64,000 bases of DNA. It comes from Sialis fuliginosa. Taxonomy: Eukaryota > Arthropoda > Insecta > Megaloptera > Sialidae. Every line of letters starts with the position of its first letter. The first letter of the stretch is position 1. The stretch covers positions 1,550,001 to 1,614,000 of the forward strand of contig OY540812.1 of NCBI GenBank assembly GCA_961205875.1. Reading direction: 5' to 3'. Both the position numbers and the translations under genes were made by a program. Under the pieces are notes generated by a model. The model did not search any database. It saw only the letters and a list, made by a program, of their open reading frames with translations, and was not told the origin of the DNA. This document shows, one piece after another, positions 24,593 through 35,796 of this stretch.

Positions 24593-25186
24593 CAGTGGTT
24601 CCCGAAGTGGGGTCCTTGGAACCGCTGAGGGGGTCTGCGGCAAATTAAAATTAATTTGGGGGTGCGTGGATAACGTCAGGGAGTCAGTGAAAATTTTTAT
24701 ATGTATAAAGTAAAATAATTGTGAATTAAGACGCGTGTAAACATTTGAAAAAGCGTCGTCAGTTAAATCCATGTTAAAACACCTGAGATGAAGAGATGGA
24801 AAGCATGTTATTCTCGTATGTGTAAACAGCACTGCTTAGAACGGTTTAACTACATCGGTTACAGTAAAACCGGAATAACAGCGCTGTCAGGGTGTCCGCT
24901 TTCTGGAAAGTCAGGGAAGCCTAAAGTGGTCAGGGAAAGTCAGGGAATTTCTTTAAAATTCTGAAAAGTCAGAGAATTAAAAAAAATTTTTTTTTGGAAA
25001 GTCAGGGAATTTATTATAAATTCTGGGAAGTCAGGGAAAGTCAGGGAATTTTATTTTCAAAAAACAGTTGACACGCTGGTTGTGTAAACGTACTCATTGT
25101 GGGTATTTTATTTCACTTGGGGGTTCATGGTTAGGATTTTTGCTATGATAAGGGGTCCGTGGGTATAGCAAGTTTGGGGACCACTG
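24593..25186. mobile_element. hAT-type MITE with a family D insertion
   Basis: The ends CAGTGGTTCCCGAAG and (reversed) CAGTGGTCCCCAAACTT are classic hAT termini. The 8-bp flanks are CTCTGTAC on the left and, one base offset, CTCTATAC on the right, so the target duplication is imperfect. A family D copy (24888-25078) sits inside and interrupts the element. Confidence 0.7.
24888..25078 (+). repeat. Repeat family D copy nested in a hAT MITE
   Basis: It starts GGTGTCCGCTTTCTGGAAAG and contains repeated AGTCAGGGAATTT motifs. It is younger than the element it interrupts. Confidence 0.7.
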
Positions 25187-25544
25187 CCTCTATACTAACT
25201 ATTTATTAGATGTATGCTAGGTCTGGCGTGTCGACGTATTGACATTTGTAACGTATTGGGAATAAATTGGGAGGTCGATTTGAATTTTTAATACAATAAT
25301 TATACGTTGGGTTAATGAATATGTATTGAATATATCTGTGTATAGAATAACATTGTAATGTTATGTATGTATATATAGGTATATATACGTACATATGTAA
25401 TTGTATAGAATATGTTTTTACTATGACTGGAGATATTTTTGTTTAGTCTGAATTATTATTATTATTGTTGCTTGATGTATGGTATATGTTTAGTTTATTA
25501 TCTATTTATTGAATTATTTATTCGTAAATTGACATATATGTATA

Positions 25545-25915
25545 TACAGGATGAGTTATATCTGGTGGAACAAACTGAAACAGGTCAAAAAAAATTCCAT
25601 TGTTAATACCAAAATATATTTTTAATTTTCTTTGTAACATAAAAGCAGTCATTGTGGCTTAAATACAAAAGTGTCGTGGACTTTATTGTAGATCTTTTGA
25701 TTGTACACAATTCTTTAATACATTATTTTGTTCAATATTGAACGGTTTAGACAGCGTATTGCAAAATAGCGCGCCGACGGCAAATTTTTTCTGACTTGAT
25801 CGTCACTGCTTAGTTATGTTACCTAACGTAACAAAATATAACCTATAACCTGGCCAGAGTGGTTCTCGAGTGATAAGGGCACTAACGGACAGACAGATAG
25901 ACAGACGTTGAGTTT
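25545..25915 (+). repeat. Repeat family B, copy 1 (uninterrupted target context)
   Basis: It shares the blocks TAACATAAAAGCAGTCATTG, TTCAATATTGAACGGTTTAG, TTATGTTACCTAACGTAAC and GTGGTTCTCGAGTGATAAG with 35270-35795 and, inverted, 60215-60765. Its end (CACTAACGGACAGACAGA) shows what the composite hAT insertion site at 35797 looked like before insertion. Confidence 0.75.
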
Positions 25916-26322
25916 TATATATATATTAACATTTAACATTTATAATGCAGGATAAAATAATTTTCGTTCACTTTACTTGGAGTAGAGAATATACAGAATC
26001 TTGTACCCAAAATAAATACACACAACTTCGGCGGTAGTGGGTATGAATTCAGCGACAGTAAATATATAAAATACATATGTGTGTAAATATGGAATGTTAT
26101 TTTGCACACACACGCACATATTATATTATTTAAGATAATATACTGTAACCAGTAACCCGCGTGCTCCTATGATTGTATTCATGTTGCGTGTACAGTGGCG
26201 TAACATTAATTATTTTATGTACACAATTTAGTAACTAACATATGTAAGTTTCAACAATATCGGTTCAGTGGTTCATGAGTAGAGATTGGAAAAATAGTTG
26301 TTATTTTCGATGAAATAGTTAC

Positions 26323-26906
26323 TATACTCCAAGGTTAGTATATGTATAGTTTGCCTCATAACTTTTTGACCAATCAGCGGCTGCGTGTGATGACGTCACC
26401 CTGAGGAACCTTTCAACGTTGTTTCATATATTATGTTTTTTTTCAAATTATTTCGAATTTTTGGATATTTGTATTTAAAAAAAGTAAATATTATTGTTTA
26501 TTACAGAAGCACAAATTATTACATATAATATTTCTTCATAAAAACTTTTTTTAACCATTTCTTGGTTACACATAAAAAAACACTTGTTTAAAACTATAAT
26601 TTATAATAATAAAATAAAAAAAATTTAGATTTAAAACTCAGTACACTATCAATATCAAATGAAAATATTTAAAAACAACTTATAATAAATCAGCTTAACT
26701 AAAATAAAGAGTAAATATAGTTTGACAGCCATTTATAATGTCAAAGAGTTCCTCACGATGACGCGTTCTCCCCTCCCATGCCACTCCCCGCCAGAGTTAT
26801 GAGGCAACCTATTACTTTACTAACCTTGACTATACTCTATTTCATTTAAGAATGCAGTGGTCAAAAACCTCGGTAACCACTGCATTCTTAAATGTAATAG
26901 AGTATA
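26323..26906. mobile_element. Nested inverted-repeat element (TATACTC ends)
   Basis: It interrupts the hAT MITE. The left part TATACTCCAAGGTTAGTA...TTTGCCTCATAACT is inverted around 26790-26836 (AGTTATGAGGCAAC...CTAACCTTGACTATA). Beyond that, 26831-26906 forms a separate palindrome ending GAGTATA. The inside carries CCAATCAGCGG and TGACGTCA. Confidence 0.65.
26831..26906. repeat. 31-bp-arm palindrome
   Basis: Arms 26831-26861 and 26876-26906 are inverted copies with one mismatch (CATTTAAGAATGCAGTGGT against ACCACTGCATTCTTAAATG). The loop of 14 nt contains ACCTCGGT. It would form a very stable hairpin. Confidence 0.85.
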
Positions 26907-27146
26907 ACTTTTTTTCGGAAAATAGTTTTTTTTTTTACGATTTAATAATAATTAGTGCAAACGAAGCAGTAAAAAGTGTCGCAAATAGTTTAAAAATAGT
27001 TGGAAAGGTGGTTGCAAATAGTTGATTTCAAATTGTGTTCAATCAAACCAGTTTTCTGAAAACGGTGGAGATATGTAATAAAAATTACAATAAATGCATT
27101 TTTACGCAATAGTTGAAAAACTATTTTTCCAATCTCTATTCATGAG

Positions 27147-27785
27147 TTATGCGTTGACAAGGATTCAGGGGACAGACGGACGGACAGACACGGAACGAAA
27201 AATCTTGACGTGAAACGGAAAGATCAATTTAAAATTTTGAAATCGGAGAAAATTTTTTTTGTCTCAATCTGAAACGATCACAAAGCTTCTCGTATCTTCG
27301 ATATTGCGAGGAAGCAAAAATCAAAAAAGAAATTTAGATAAAGAATTTGTCCCTCTGTGTTTACCTCACACGCAAACCGCCCATGGTATTTGGATTTTAG
27401 ACCCATATTGTCGAAAATTTAATGCTCTACAAAAAATATTCTATAAAATTTTCACGTAACATGTGTCGTTCTTGAGATATCTTGAAAAAATAAATATTTT
27501 GAGGTGTCACCCCTCCCCCCTTACATACGATTTTGATGATTTTGAAATGAGACCGTCCTCAAACCAGACTAAACCATCCGACCAAGTTTCAACAATATCG
27601 GTTCAGTGGTTCATGAGTTATGCGTGTGACAAGGATTCAGGGGACAGACGGACGGACGGACAGACACGGAACGAAAAATCTTGACGTGGAACGGAAAGAT
27701 CAATTTAAAATTTTGAAATCGGAGAATATTTTTTTTTGTCTCAATCTGAAACGATCACAAAGCTTCTCGTATCTTCGATATTTAT
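27147..27785 (+). repeat. Repeat family A, 3' part duplicated in tandem
   Basis: The first copy (ending near 27310) continues the element split by the hAT MITE. The second (about 27460-27785) repeats ATCGGTTCAGTGGTTCATGA, the CAGACGGACGGA run and GCTTCTCGTATCTTCGATAT. Open frames here are repeat shadows, not genes. Confidence 0.75.
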
Positions 27786-27789
27786 AAAA

Positions 27790-28110
27790 TCTAACTAATC
27801 TGGTTGTCTTGAAAAATCGAGATACACGCCCCTAGGTGAATGGGGCCCCCGAAAAGTTAAGACCTTTAAGAAGACATTTTTTTTCTTTTATTATATACAC
27901 AATTTTGCCAATACACGTTTTTAAGTTTTCTACTAATTTTTTTTAATGACGGCTGGCGAAAACTTTAAACAAAAAAAATTTAAGAAAAAAATAAAACTGA
28001 CTTAAAAAAAAACCCGTAAAATACTAAAAAGTAAAATCGCAAAAATCAGAAAAGAAATTTAGATAAAAAATTTTCCCCTCTGTGTTTACCTCACACGCAG
28101 TACGCCCATG
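27790..28110 (+). repeat. Dispersed repeat with an inverted partner at 59080-59265
   Basis: It shares AAAAATCGAGATACACGCCC, GAAAAGTTAAGACCTTTAAG and TGACGGCTGGC with the reverse strand of 59080-59265. The trailing block CCTCTGTGTTTACCTCACAC repeats 27350-27375. Confidence 0.65.
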
Positions 28111-28512
28111 GTATTTGAATTTAAACAAAATGGTGTTCGTTAAATGGCATCTCGTATTTCATTGGTTATTTTTAGTGCTTAATTAATGGGCAGCATTGCC
28201 AGTTATAATGGTCGCTATAAATGTATATAAATATATTTATTTTTCTTCTATCGGTTTGTTCCAAGACTGTGTCGTATGCATGATTCTTTATGTGCTTTGT
28301 TTTACATTCTTATGTGTGTTTTGAACGTCACGTTTTAGCCCTCAGATTACAGATTTTTGTTTTGATTTTTTCAAAACTTTTTTATTTTTTATTTATTAAT
28401 GCCATATATAATTTATGTTATTTTTCGTTTTTTAGTTCATCTGGTTATAATTTGTTTAAATACATGTTGATTTTTGACGTGAGCAGCGGCGCACCGTGAA
28501 AATAATTCCTGT

Positions 28513-28529
28513 GGGGGGGGGGGGGGGGG
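28513..28529. repeat. Poly-G tract, 17 G
   Basis: An uninterrupted G run in AT-rich non-coding DNA. Confidence 0.95.
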
Positions 28530-28539
28530 TAAATATAAT

Positions 28540-29275
28540 TTGTATTTTTTTATCTATCATAATTTTTAAATTAAATAATACAATTTTTCAGTCTATGAGA
28601 AGGGGGTCCAAAAAACTATTTTTTTCAAAAGTCTCATCATTTTTGTTTTTGGGTCATCAAACTATGTCCGTATACCAAATTTCAACTTAATAGGTATAGA
28701 CAGACGGACAGAGCGAAACTTTCTAGTTTTCTACCGAACCCTAAAAAAACATAATCGAATTTTTTTTACCTACCATACACACGGATTCATTTTAAATTAT
28801 CTGAGCCCTTAAATTTGTACAAATGTTCAAGACATAATTAATAAAATCGCTTTGAATTAAAAAATGCATCGCGCAAAAGTGTATCATTTTTTTTTACGTA
28901 GAATTGAATATTTAACACAAAAATATTGATTCTAAAAAAATTACCATTAAAAAAAATATAAAAAATCAAGATATTAGATAAAATGATTACACCCCCTTTC
29001 CCCTCCCCTCTACACACATTAAATTGAGTAACTTTTGTCTGTGAACAGTTTACTTTTCGACATAAAAAATATTTTATTTTTAACACCAGAAAATATAAAA
29101 AATCAAGATTTTGATTATATTAATATTATACCCCCTTCCCCCCCCTAAACACATTAAATTGAGTAACTTTTGTCTGTGAACAGTTTACTTTTCGACATAA
29201 AAAATATTTTATTTTTAACCTACTATACATAAGGATTAATTTTAAATTATCTGAGCCCTTAAATTTGTACAAAAG
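28540..29275. repeat. Dispersed repeat with local tandem duplication
   Basis: The block with ACACATTAAATTGAGTAACT, CTGTGAACAGTTTACTTTTC and TAAAAAATATTTTATTTTTA occurs at about 28970-29085 and again at 29100-29218. Flanking TTTAAATTATCTGAGCCC occurs at about 28791 and 29241, so a larger unit was duplicated. No gene. Confidence 0.7.
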
Positions 29276-29669
29276 TTAATTAAAACATATAAACAGATTT
29301 GCATATTTAAAAAAAAATGTATATATATATATTTAAACACATAAATACACGTGTACGGACATATGTATTTATTTGCATCGCAGACACGAGAATGTTTTAA
29401 ATAAGGGACGGTTTATTACGAATGTATGTATGCAGCTTAATGCGGCATATTTTTAAATACCTAATGGCCGAATTTGCATATCTGTACTTTAATTAAGCAG
29501 TTAGTATTATTCACGGTTTCGTATGGATTCTGCAGAGAATCATTTTTCACATGGTTGATCTGGAAGAATTAAATATGAATTAGAATCATCGGTGATCTTG
29601 CACAGGAACAGTGGCGTGACCATGTGGGGGGAGGGGAGGGGGCATGTGCATTTTAATAATTGTGATATA

Positions 29670-30059
29670 CAGTGTATTCCAAGTTGATTAAGACATAGGA
29701 AATTTAACATGGGGACAATTAGAAGTGTTGTAGTAACCTTTGGTCAAATTTAACGATGTGTGATTGGTGCATTTTGAAATACCGCCTCGAAACTATTTGA
29801 TAATTTTTAAATTAATCAACAGTATTTTGTTTTCAACAATGAAATTAAAGTAAGCATCCTAGATAAAATTATAATAATATTTTTTGGCAGATATAAATTT
29901 GAAAACAAAATACTAATGACTATTTTAATAAATTTTGTGGCGGCATTTCAAAATGCACCAATCACACATCGTTAAATTTGATCAAAGGTTACTACAACAC
30001 TTCTAATTGCCACCATGTTAAACTTCCTGTCTAATTGTAAATCAACTTGGACTACACTG
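29670..30059. mobile_element. Tc1/mariner-like foldback MITE, 390 bp, copy 1
   Basis: Ends CAGTGTATTCCAAGTTGATT and (reversed) CAGTGTAGTCCAAGTTGATT are flanked by TA. The inverted arms stay similar for well over 100 bp (ACCTTTGGTCAAATTTAACG against its inverse). A second copy at 46501-47388 carries a later insertion; this copy shows the empty site. Confidence 0.85.
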
Positions 30060-30116
30060 TATAAAAATTACGTATAGGGGGGATACGAAATGAAACAGAG
30101 ATTGAAGAAGTTACAA

Positions 30117-30932
30117 ACATTATAAAAAAATCTGTCAAGTAAATGCACAGTGCTTCCTCGTGCTTATTTTACCAAAGGTAGTTAATTATTGAACAATTTA
30201 AATAAAAACCGATAGTGTTTAGATAAATTGCCTGGTATTAGCTAACCATTTAACATTATAAAAAAATCTGTCAAGTAAATGCACAGTGCTTCCTCGTGCT
30301 TATTTTACCAAAGGTAGTTAATTATTGAACAATTTAAATAAAAACCGATAGTGTTTAGATAAATTGCCTGGTATTAGCTAACCATTTAACATTATAAAAA
30401 AATCTGTCAAGTAAATGCACAGTGCTTCCTCGTGCTTATTTTACCAAAGGTAGTTAATTATTGAACAATTTAAATAAAAACCGATAGTGTTTAGATAAAT
30501 TGCCTGGTATTAGCTAACCATTTAACATTATAAAAAAATCTGTCAAGTAAATGCACAGTGCTTCCTCGTGCTTATTTTACCAAAGGTAATTAATTTTTGA
30601 ACAATTTAAATAAAAACCGATAGTGTTTAGATAAATTGCCTGGTATTAGCTAACCATTTAACATTATAAAAAAATCTATCAAGTAAATGCACAGTGCTTC
30701 CTCGTGCTTATTTTACCAAAGGTAGTTAATTATTGAACAATTTAAATAAAAACCGATAGTGTTTAGATAAATTGCCTGGTATTAGCTAACCATTTAACAT
30801 TATAAAAAAATCTATCAAGTAAATGCACAGTGCTTCCTCGTGCTTATTTTACCAAAGGTAGTTAATTATTGAACAATTTAAATAAAAACCGATAGTGTTT
30901 AGATAAATTGCCTGGTTTTAGCTAACCATTTA
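30117..30932 (+). repeat. Six-unit 136-bp tandem array
   Basis: The landmark CATTATAAAAAAATCTGTC recurs at 30118, 30254, 30390, 30526, 30662 and 30798, exactly 136 bp apart, with only a few differences between units. The unit (AAATGCACAGTGCTTCCTCG...AACCGATAGTGTTTAG) is the 5' end of repeat family A, and family A continues directly after it. Confidence 0.95.
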
Positions 30933-31345
30933 ATTTTTATACAATTTTACTAAAAAATATTTCTTAAGACGCACCTGATTATTTTTTCGTATATTTTTAA
31001 TTTTTTGACAATTTCAATTTAAATCTAAATTTATGCAAACGTCAAAATAACGTTTAATATGTCAAAGTAAATATCAATAAAAAAAAATTATTTTTTAAAG
31101 CAAATTGAGAAAAAATATTTGTAAGGGAATATTTTACAACAAACGTTGTAGACCTATATTATAGGAAATTGAATACTCGACAAAAAATATCCTATACAAT
31201 TTTCACGTAATATGTGTCGTTCTTGAGATATCTTCAAAAAATAAATATTTTGAGATGTCACCCCTCCTCCTTGTACTACTCAAGCCAGACCTAACCATCG
31301 GACCAATTTTCATTAATATCGGTTCAGTGATTCAGACAGACAGAC
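30933..31345 (+). repeat. Body of repeat family A following the 136-bp array
   Basis: It continues with TAAGACGCACCTGATTAT, ACAACAAACGTTGTAGACC, GTGTCGTTCTTGAGATATCT and TATCGGTTCAGTGATTCAG, colinear with 58330-58800. The 3' end is truncated in a CAGACAGACA run. Confidence 0.75.
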
Positions 31346-31843
31346 AAACTCCCCTATATAATTACGAAAAAAAAAAAAAATACCGCCCCCTCGCGAATTT
31401 TTTTCTAGGTCCGCCACTGGGTAAAATACATACATTTTTAAATATATTACTTATATACGTATATATACATTTTTAAATCGTTTTTGTAATAACATGAATG
31501 TCACTACAATCCTTTTAGGAAAAAAAAAACAGAAAAAATCGCAGCACTTTTGTAAAATGGAAAGAGTTATATGGCGTGCGTAATAGACGCCATATTTTAT
31601 AAGGTCCTATATGATGTATTTTTTTTTACAGACTACACACTCTCCAGTCTTGCAAAAATGTCCTCCGTCATTGCTTTTTGGCGTTTTTTTGTGGTCTTTC
31701 AAAAACTATGCAAATTGTAGAAGAATTATGTTTAATGTTTAAAATAAATTCAGAATGTTTGTCATTCAAGATAATATGGTTGGTAGAAAATTTTTGATAT
31801 AATGTTCGAGACAATACATTGTTCTCTCTCTCTTTTTATCTTA

Positions 31844-31863
31844 CCCCCCCCCCCCCCCCCCCC
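31844..31863. repeat. Poly-C tract, 20 C
   Basis: One of the longest homopolymer C runs in the window, following a CTCTCTCTCT stretch. Confidence 0.95.
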
Positions 31864-32009
31864 TCCCCAATGGGCTCACTTCTATCTTGCATGTTTTTAT
31901 AAGTATCTTTGTTTTTTTCAAGGGTGTATTGAGTTGACATTGTATTTTATTTTTATTTGAATTATTAATTATGTAAGAATGATTTTTGAAATATCCCCCC
32001 CCCCACTTG

Positions 32010-32378
32010 TACAGTCGCCTGCATTAATGGTCTTGCAGTTTGTATTTAGTAGGCTCCTCCCATTTGATTATTATAATATTTAAATCATTTCTCCATGTAT
32101 CAAACAAAGACAGATATTTTGAAATTCATTTGCTAGATAAAGAACTACTCTTCGTTTATAATACATAGGTACTCATATATATTTGTGCAATTAAATTATT
32201 ATGTAATCTATTGAAAATTGTATACGTAAATTTTGTGGCAATAAATATCTGATATTCCGAATTTTAGTATGTAAATATATTAAACTTGATAGAAAAATGA
32301 TGTTTGTCTTTAAATTTGGAATCTGTTGTAAGCGATTCTAACCTTTAGGGTGCCAGACGAGTTCTGCAGGCGACTGTA
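32010..32378. mobile_element. Tc1/mariner-type MITE, TACAGTCGCCTGCA ends
   Basis: TACAGTCGCCTGCA at the left and TGCAGGCGACTGTA at the right are perfect inverted repeats including a TA target duplication. The interior is non-coding. Confidence 0.8.
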
Positions 32379-32781
32379 CATTGCCCTCTCTCTATTTTTC
32401 TTTTCTAATTTGGCTCAATTCTATGATCTATCTTGCATATTTTTATAAGTATCTTTGTTTTTTTTAAGGGTGTATAGAATTGTAATTATATTTTCTATGT
32501 TATTTGAATTATTAATTATGTAAGGATGATTTTTTTGAAATATCCCCCCCCCCCTGTAAGGGTTTGTAAGATTTTGGTGATTCCCTTTCCCCCTTTCCTT
32601 ATGTAGAGTTTCTATTTTTTTTTTAAAAGATGAACCAATTACTTTTACTGAATGTTGGATGTTTTTTTAGGATCAATTTTTTTCAAGTATTCTATAGAAA
32701 AAACAAGCATGTTTTGTCTTTAGTAATATTAGTAAGTTTTTGGCCAAAGTTTACAAAATCCGAAGTTTTTCTGGTGTGTTT

Positions 32782-33077
32782 GGGTGTCCGCTGTCAGATT
32801 TATCAATAATCACGTATATAGTTATTCAGAATAGAGTTGATGCTCTAATATGTCAATTGTCCTTGGTTAGGGGCAGTTAGGGCAATCTATTGGGGCGAAA
32901 TCGAGTTGGGTTGGTTAGTTTTTGTTAGGTTAAAAACGGGGAATCAATCTCCACCACAACAAACTGTTTTAAAATAATTCTATCAAATAAAATAAACATG
33001 ATGGTAAAAATGTTCTAGTCAACTCTATTCTAAATTACTATATACGTGATTTTTAACAATTCTGACAAGGGACACCC
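32782..33077. mobile_element. Inverted-repeat MITE, GGGTGTCC ends, about 60-bp arms
   Basis: GGGTGTCCGCTGTCAGA and AATAATCACGTATATAGT at the left are mirrored at the right by ACTATATACGTGATTTTTAA and TCTGACAAGGGACACCC. The interior has no frame. The superfamily is not clear. Confidence 0.75.
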
Positions 33078-33724
33078 ATGCACTCCGTATTAACCGTTTT
33101 TCTTCGGCCGAAACCGAACCTGAAGCTGACAGAATTCTTTTCGCTTTTTATTAAAAAAAAAAAAAAAAAACAATGTTTATTTAAAATTTAAATGACATTT
33201 TTTTTAGTCTTTTAATAAAAAAATGCAATTTGCAAATTCATAAAAAAATATCTATTTTGGCCGAAGCCGAATTATATCATGAAAGAATTTTGAGTATGTA
33301 GAAAAAAGCATAAAAATCTTTTGTTTTTTAATAATAACATTAAAAGTGCGTATTGCACATAGGAGCTGTTCGCAGATAATTATCAAAAATATGTTCACAT
33401 AAAATATATTTTTAATCATCATAATTTGTGACTAATTTATTTCTCTGTATAATACTTGATTATCAACGTCGTTTAAAAACTATAAAAATGCTATAAAATA
33501 TTTTAATGTACTGCTTATATCATATGTGTGTGTCTGTGTGTCTGTGTGTCTGCCCACCATGCTAACTATTAGATTTATTATTTAATGTTTAATATGGTAT
33601 TTAGCATTCTTTTCGATTATACGTACATTCTCTAGATTTTTATTTGCTTATGTTTGTTTCCTTTTAACTTTTAACAATATATTTATAAATATTGTATAAC
33701 TAATATACAGCAATAACGGCTTTA

Positions 33725-33738
33725 GGGGGGGGGGGGGG
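33725..33738. repeat. Poly-G tract, 14 G
   Basis: A homopolymer G run followed by TAGGGGGGCG. Confidence 0.95.
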
Positions 33739-33889
33739 TAGGGGGGCGAACCAGGGCGACCTCCATTTCGAGTAAATCTTTAAATTTTTTGTCGATCTGT
33801 TAAACCCGATTAAGCAAAAAATATAGCTAAATATAAACAAGAAAAATCAATTATTTGGTAGCTGTTAACTAACAAATCCTTATTCAGCA

Positions 33890-34120
33890 ACCCAGAAAAC
33901 CTTTGATAATGTATTAGCTGAGATATTAACTAATCAACTTATTTGTTAATTTATCAATTTTAATTTGTTCTTAATAGGGGAAGGAGGTGTCGACTGTCTT
34001 AGGGCATTTGATAGTATTAAAGTTAATGATGTAAGCTATATTTTAAAACAAAGTTTGAGTCTGTAGGATCGCGCCAAGCTGAGATATGAATTATTCAACT
34101 TATTTGTTAATTTATCAATT
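33890..34120 (-). repeat. Diverged inverted relatives of the 185-bp satellite unit
   Basis: GATCGCGCCAAGCTGAGATA and nearby GCTGAGATATTAACTAATC are the reverse of the satellite block TTAATATCTCAGCTTGGCGC. The copies are older and more diverged than the array at 36571-38412. Confidence 0.6.
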
Positions 34121-34164
34121 TTAATTGACATTTTCGGTGATTTTTAAACATTTTTTTAAATCGA

Positions 34165-34640
34165 TTGAAAGAAAATTCTAATTTAAATTTAAAAAAATTA
34201 TAATGATTTGAATTTAAAAAATAAATTTAATTAATTAATAATTAATTTATTCACTGCTCAGCACTTTTGAGCGATAGCGTGATAATATGAACTCTGAAAG
34301 AGTAAGATTTCAAGGGAAAACTTTGTCCAAGAGCTTATAAAAATATAGTTTTCATAATAATTTATTGAAATAATAATAAAAAAAATTCTGATTTAAATTA
34401 AAAAATTGTAATGATTTGAATTTAAAAAAAAATCATGAATTAATAATTAATTTATTCACTGCTTAGCACTTTTGAGTGATAGCGTGATAATATGGACCCT
34501 GAAAGAGTAAGATTTCAAGGGAAAACTTTGTCCAGGAGCTTATAAAAATATAGTTTTCGTAATAATTTATTGAAATAATAATAAAAAAAATTCGGATTTA
34601 AATTAAAAAATTGTAATGATTCGAATTTTAAAAAATAAAT
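34165..34640 (+). repeat. Tandem repeat, about 205-bp unit, 2.3 copies
   Basis: CACTGCTCAGCACTTTTGAG at 34252 recurs as CACTGCTTAGCACTTTTGAG at 34457. The surrounding GAAAGAGTAAGATTTCAAGG and AAAATATAGTTTTCRTAATA blocks repeat with the same spacing. Confidence 0.85.
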
Positions 34641-34892
34641 CACAGTTTTATGTATGTAAGTAGGAAACTCCGGTAATGGCTGAACCTATAAATAAAACGA
34701 CGTAAATTGAAACGGTGTAGAACAAATGTCTTGATCACATTTTAAGACCCATTAATTTTAAATTAGACCATTAGCCGCGTGAGATTCGAACCTAGGGTGG
34801 TAGTATTTTGCACGTGATCCTAAATTGTACCTACTGATTTATTGCACCTGCGAGATATATTGCCTGGAATTCAAATATCTACATATTTTACA

Positions 34893-35010
34893 AGTAAAAA
34901 ATGCATATTTCACACGCTCGGATGTGTTTTTTTCCCCCGCGCGCTGCAGAACAAATAAAAGAAATTTACAACGCGTTAGCAGAAAAAAAATCAAATGAAT
35001 TATTAAATAC
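34893..35010 (+). repeat. Direct repeat flanking the composite hAT region, left copy
   Basis: AAAATGCATATTTCACACGC, GATGTGTTTTTTTCCCCCGC and GAAATTTACAACGCGTT recur at 40115-40245. The right copy has extra GCTCGGTCGGGGAGTGC. Confidence 0.75.
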
Positions 35011-35269
35011 TAGCGGCTTCGCTTTAGGATTTAAAAAAATATATAGTTGAATTAAGTACAAACACGATTAGTTATTATTGTAATAAAAACCAAACAACAC
35101 TTAAATTACCTACATAACAAAAACGAATCAGAACAAAAAGTAAAAATAATTTTTGTTCTATTTAAATTTAAAAGTTAATTATTAAAAAAAAAAAAAAACA
35201 ATTGACAATCAAAAGAATACCGACCTGTAATCATTCCCTCTGCCCTGCGTCTACTCGGCACGCTCCCTC

Positions 35270-35796
35270 CTTCGCGCGAATAATATGTCCCCGTATGTAT
35301 ATTTCAAGTTATTTCCTGAACCCAAAGACCAAATTGGATGCTGTAAAGGGCAAATTATATCTACATTAAGTACTTATGAGGATGAAATCATTTATTTCGA
35401 TAAGGATTAATGTTTTGCAGGTCGTAAGTCCAACCAAATATTTTTAATTTTCTTTGTGACATAAAAGCAGTCACTGTGGCTTAGATGTAAAAGTTAGACA
35501 TATGGTGTCGCTGACTTTATTTTAGATCTTTTGATTCTACACAATTCTTTACTACATTATTTTGTTCAATATTGAACGGTTTAGGCAGCGTATTGCAAAA
35601 GAGCGCGTTGGCAGCAAACTTTTCTCCGACTTGATTTATTATTATCGTCACTGCTTAGTTGTTATGTTACCTAACGTAACAAAATATAGCCTATAATCTG
35701 GCCAGAGAACGTACCTATGAATTATAAAAAAGAAACCACGTAAATCGGATAAGTGGTTCTCGAGTGATAAGTTGATAAGCGCACTAACGGACAGAC
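35270..35796 (+). repeat. Repeat family B, copy 2, target of the composite insertion
   Basis: It is colinear with 25545-25915 and, reversed, with 60215-60765. It is cut at GCACTAACGGACAGAC by the left end of the composite hAT unit. Confidence 0.8.

Larger units (their letters stand above)
26272..27146. mobile_element. hAT MITE inserted in a family A copy, itself interrupted
   Basis: The element runs 26280-27138. Termini TAGAGATTGGAAAAATAGTT are inverted at both ends, and the perfect 8-bp target duplication TTCATGAG lies at 26272-26279 and 27139-27146. Removing it restores family A text (GGTTCATGAGTTATGCG). A second element occupies about 26323-26906. An intact short copy of the same MITE lies at 50942-51214. 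Confidence 0.9.
31820..32560. repeat. About 175-bp direct duplication interrupted by a MITE
   Basis: Copies at about 31821-32004 and 32385-32554 share ATCTTGCATRTTTTTATAAG, TTATTTGAATTATTAATTAT and end in poly-C runs of 10 and 11. The element at 32010-32378 sits exactly between them. Confidence 0.75.

Noticed and set aside
27463-27684. 73-codon plus-strand frame; similar ones at 55749-55979 and 58724-58930
   Set aside because: All three are the same stretch of repeat family A read in one frame; the GACAGACGGACGG run gives the apparent similarity.
30117-30932. Regular repeat array resembling CRISPR at first sight
   Set aside because: Units are contiguous and identical with no spacers, the genome is eukaryotic, and the unit belongs to repeat family A.
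34770-34795. Second tRNA B-box-like motif (GGTTCGAATCTCACGCGGC, minus strand)
   Set aside because: No cloverleaf; probably a SINE-type relic or chance.
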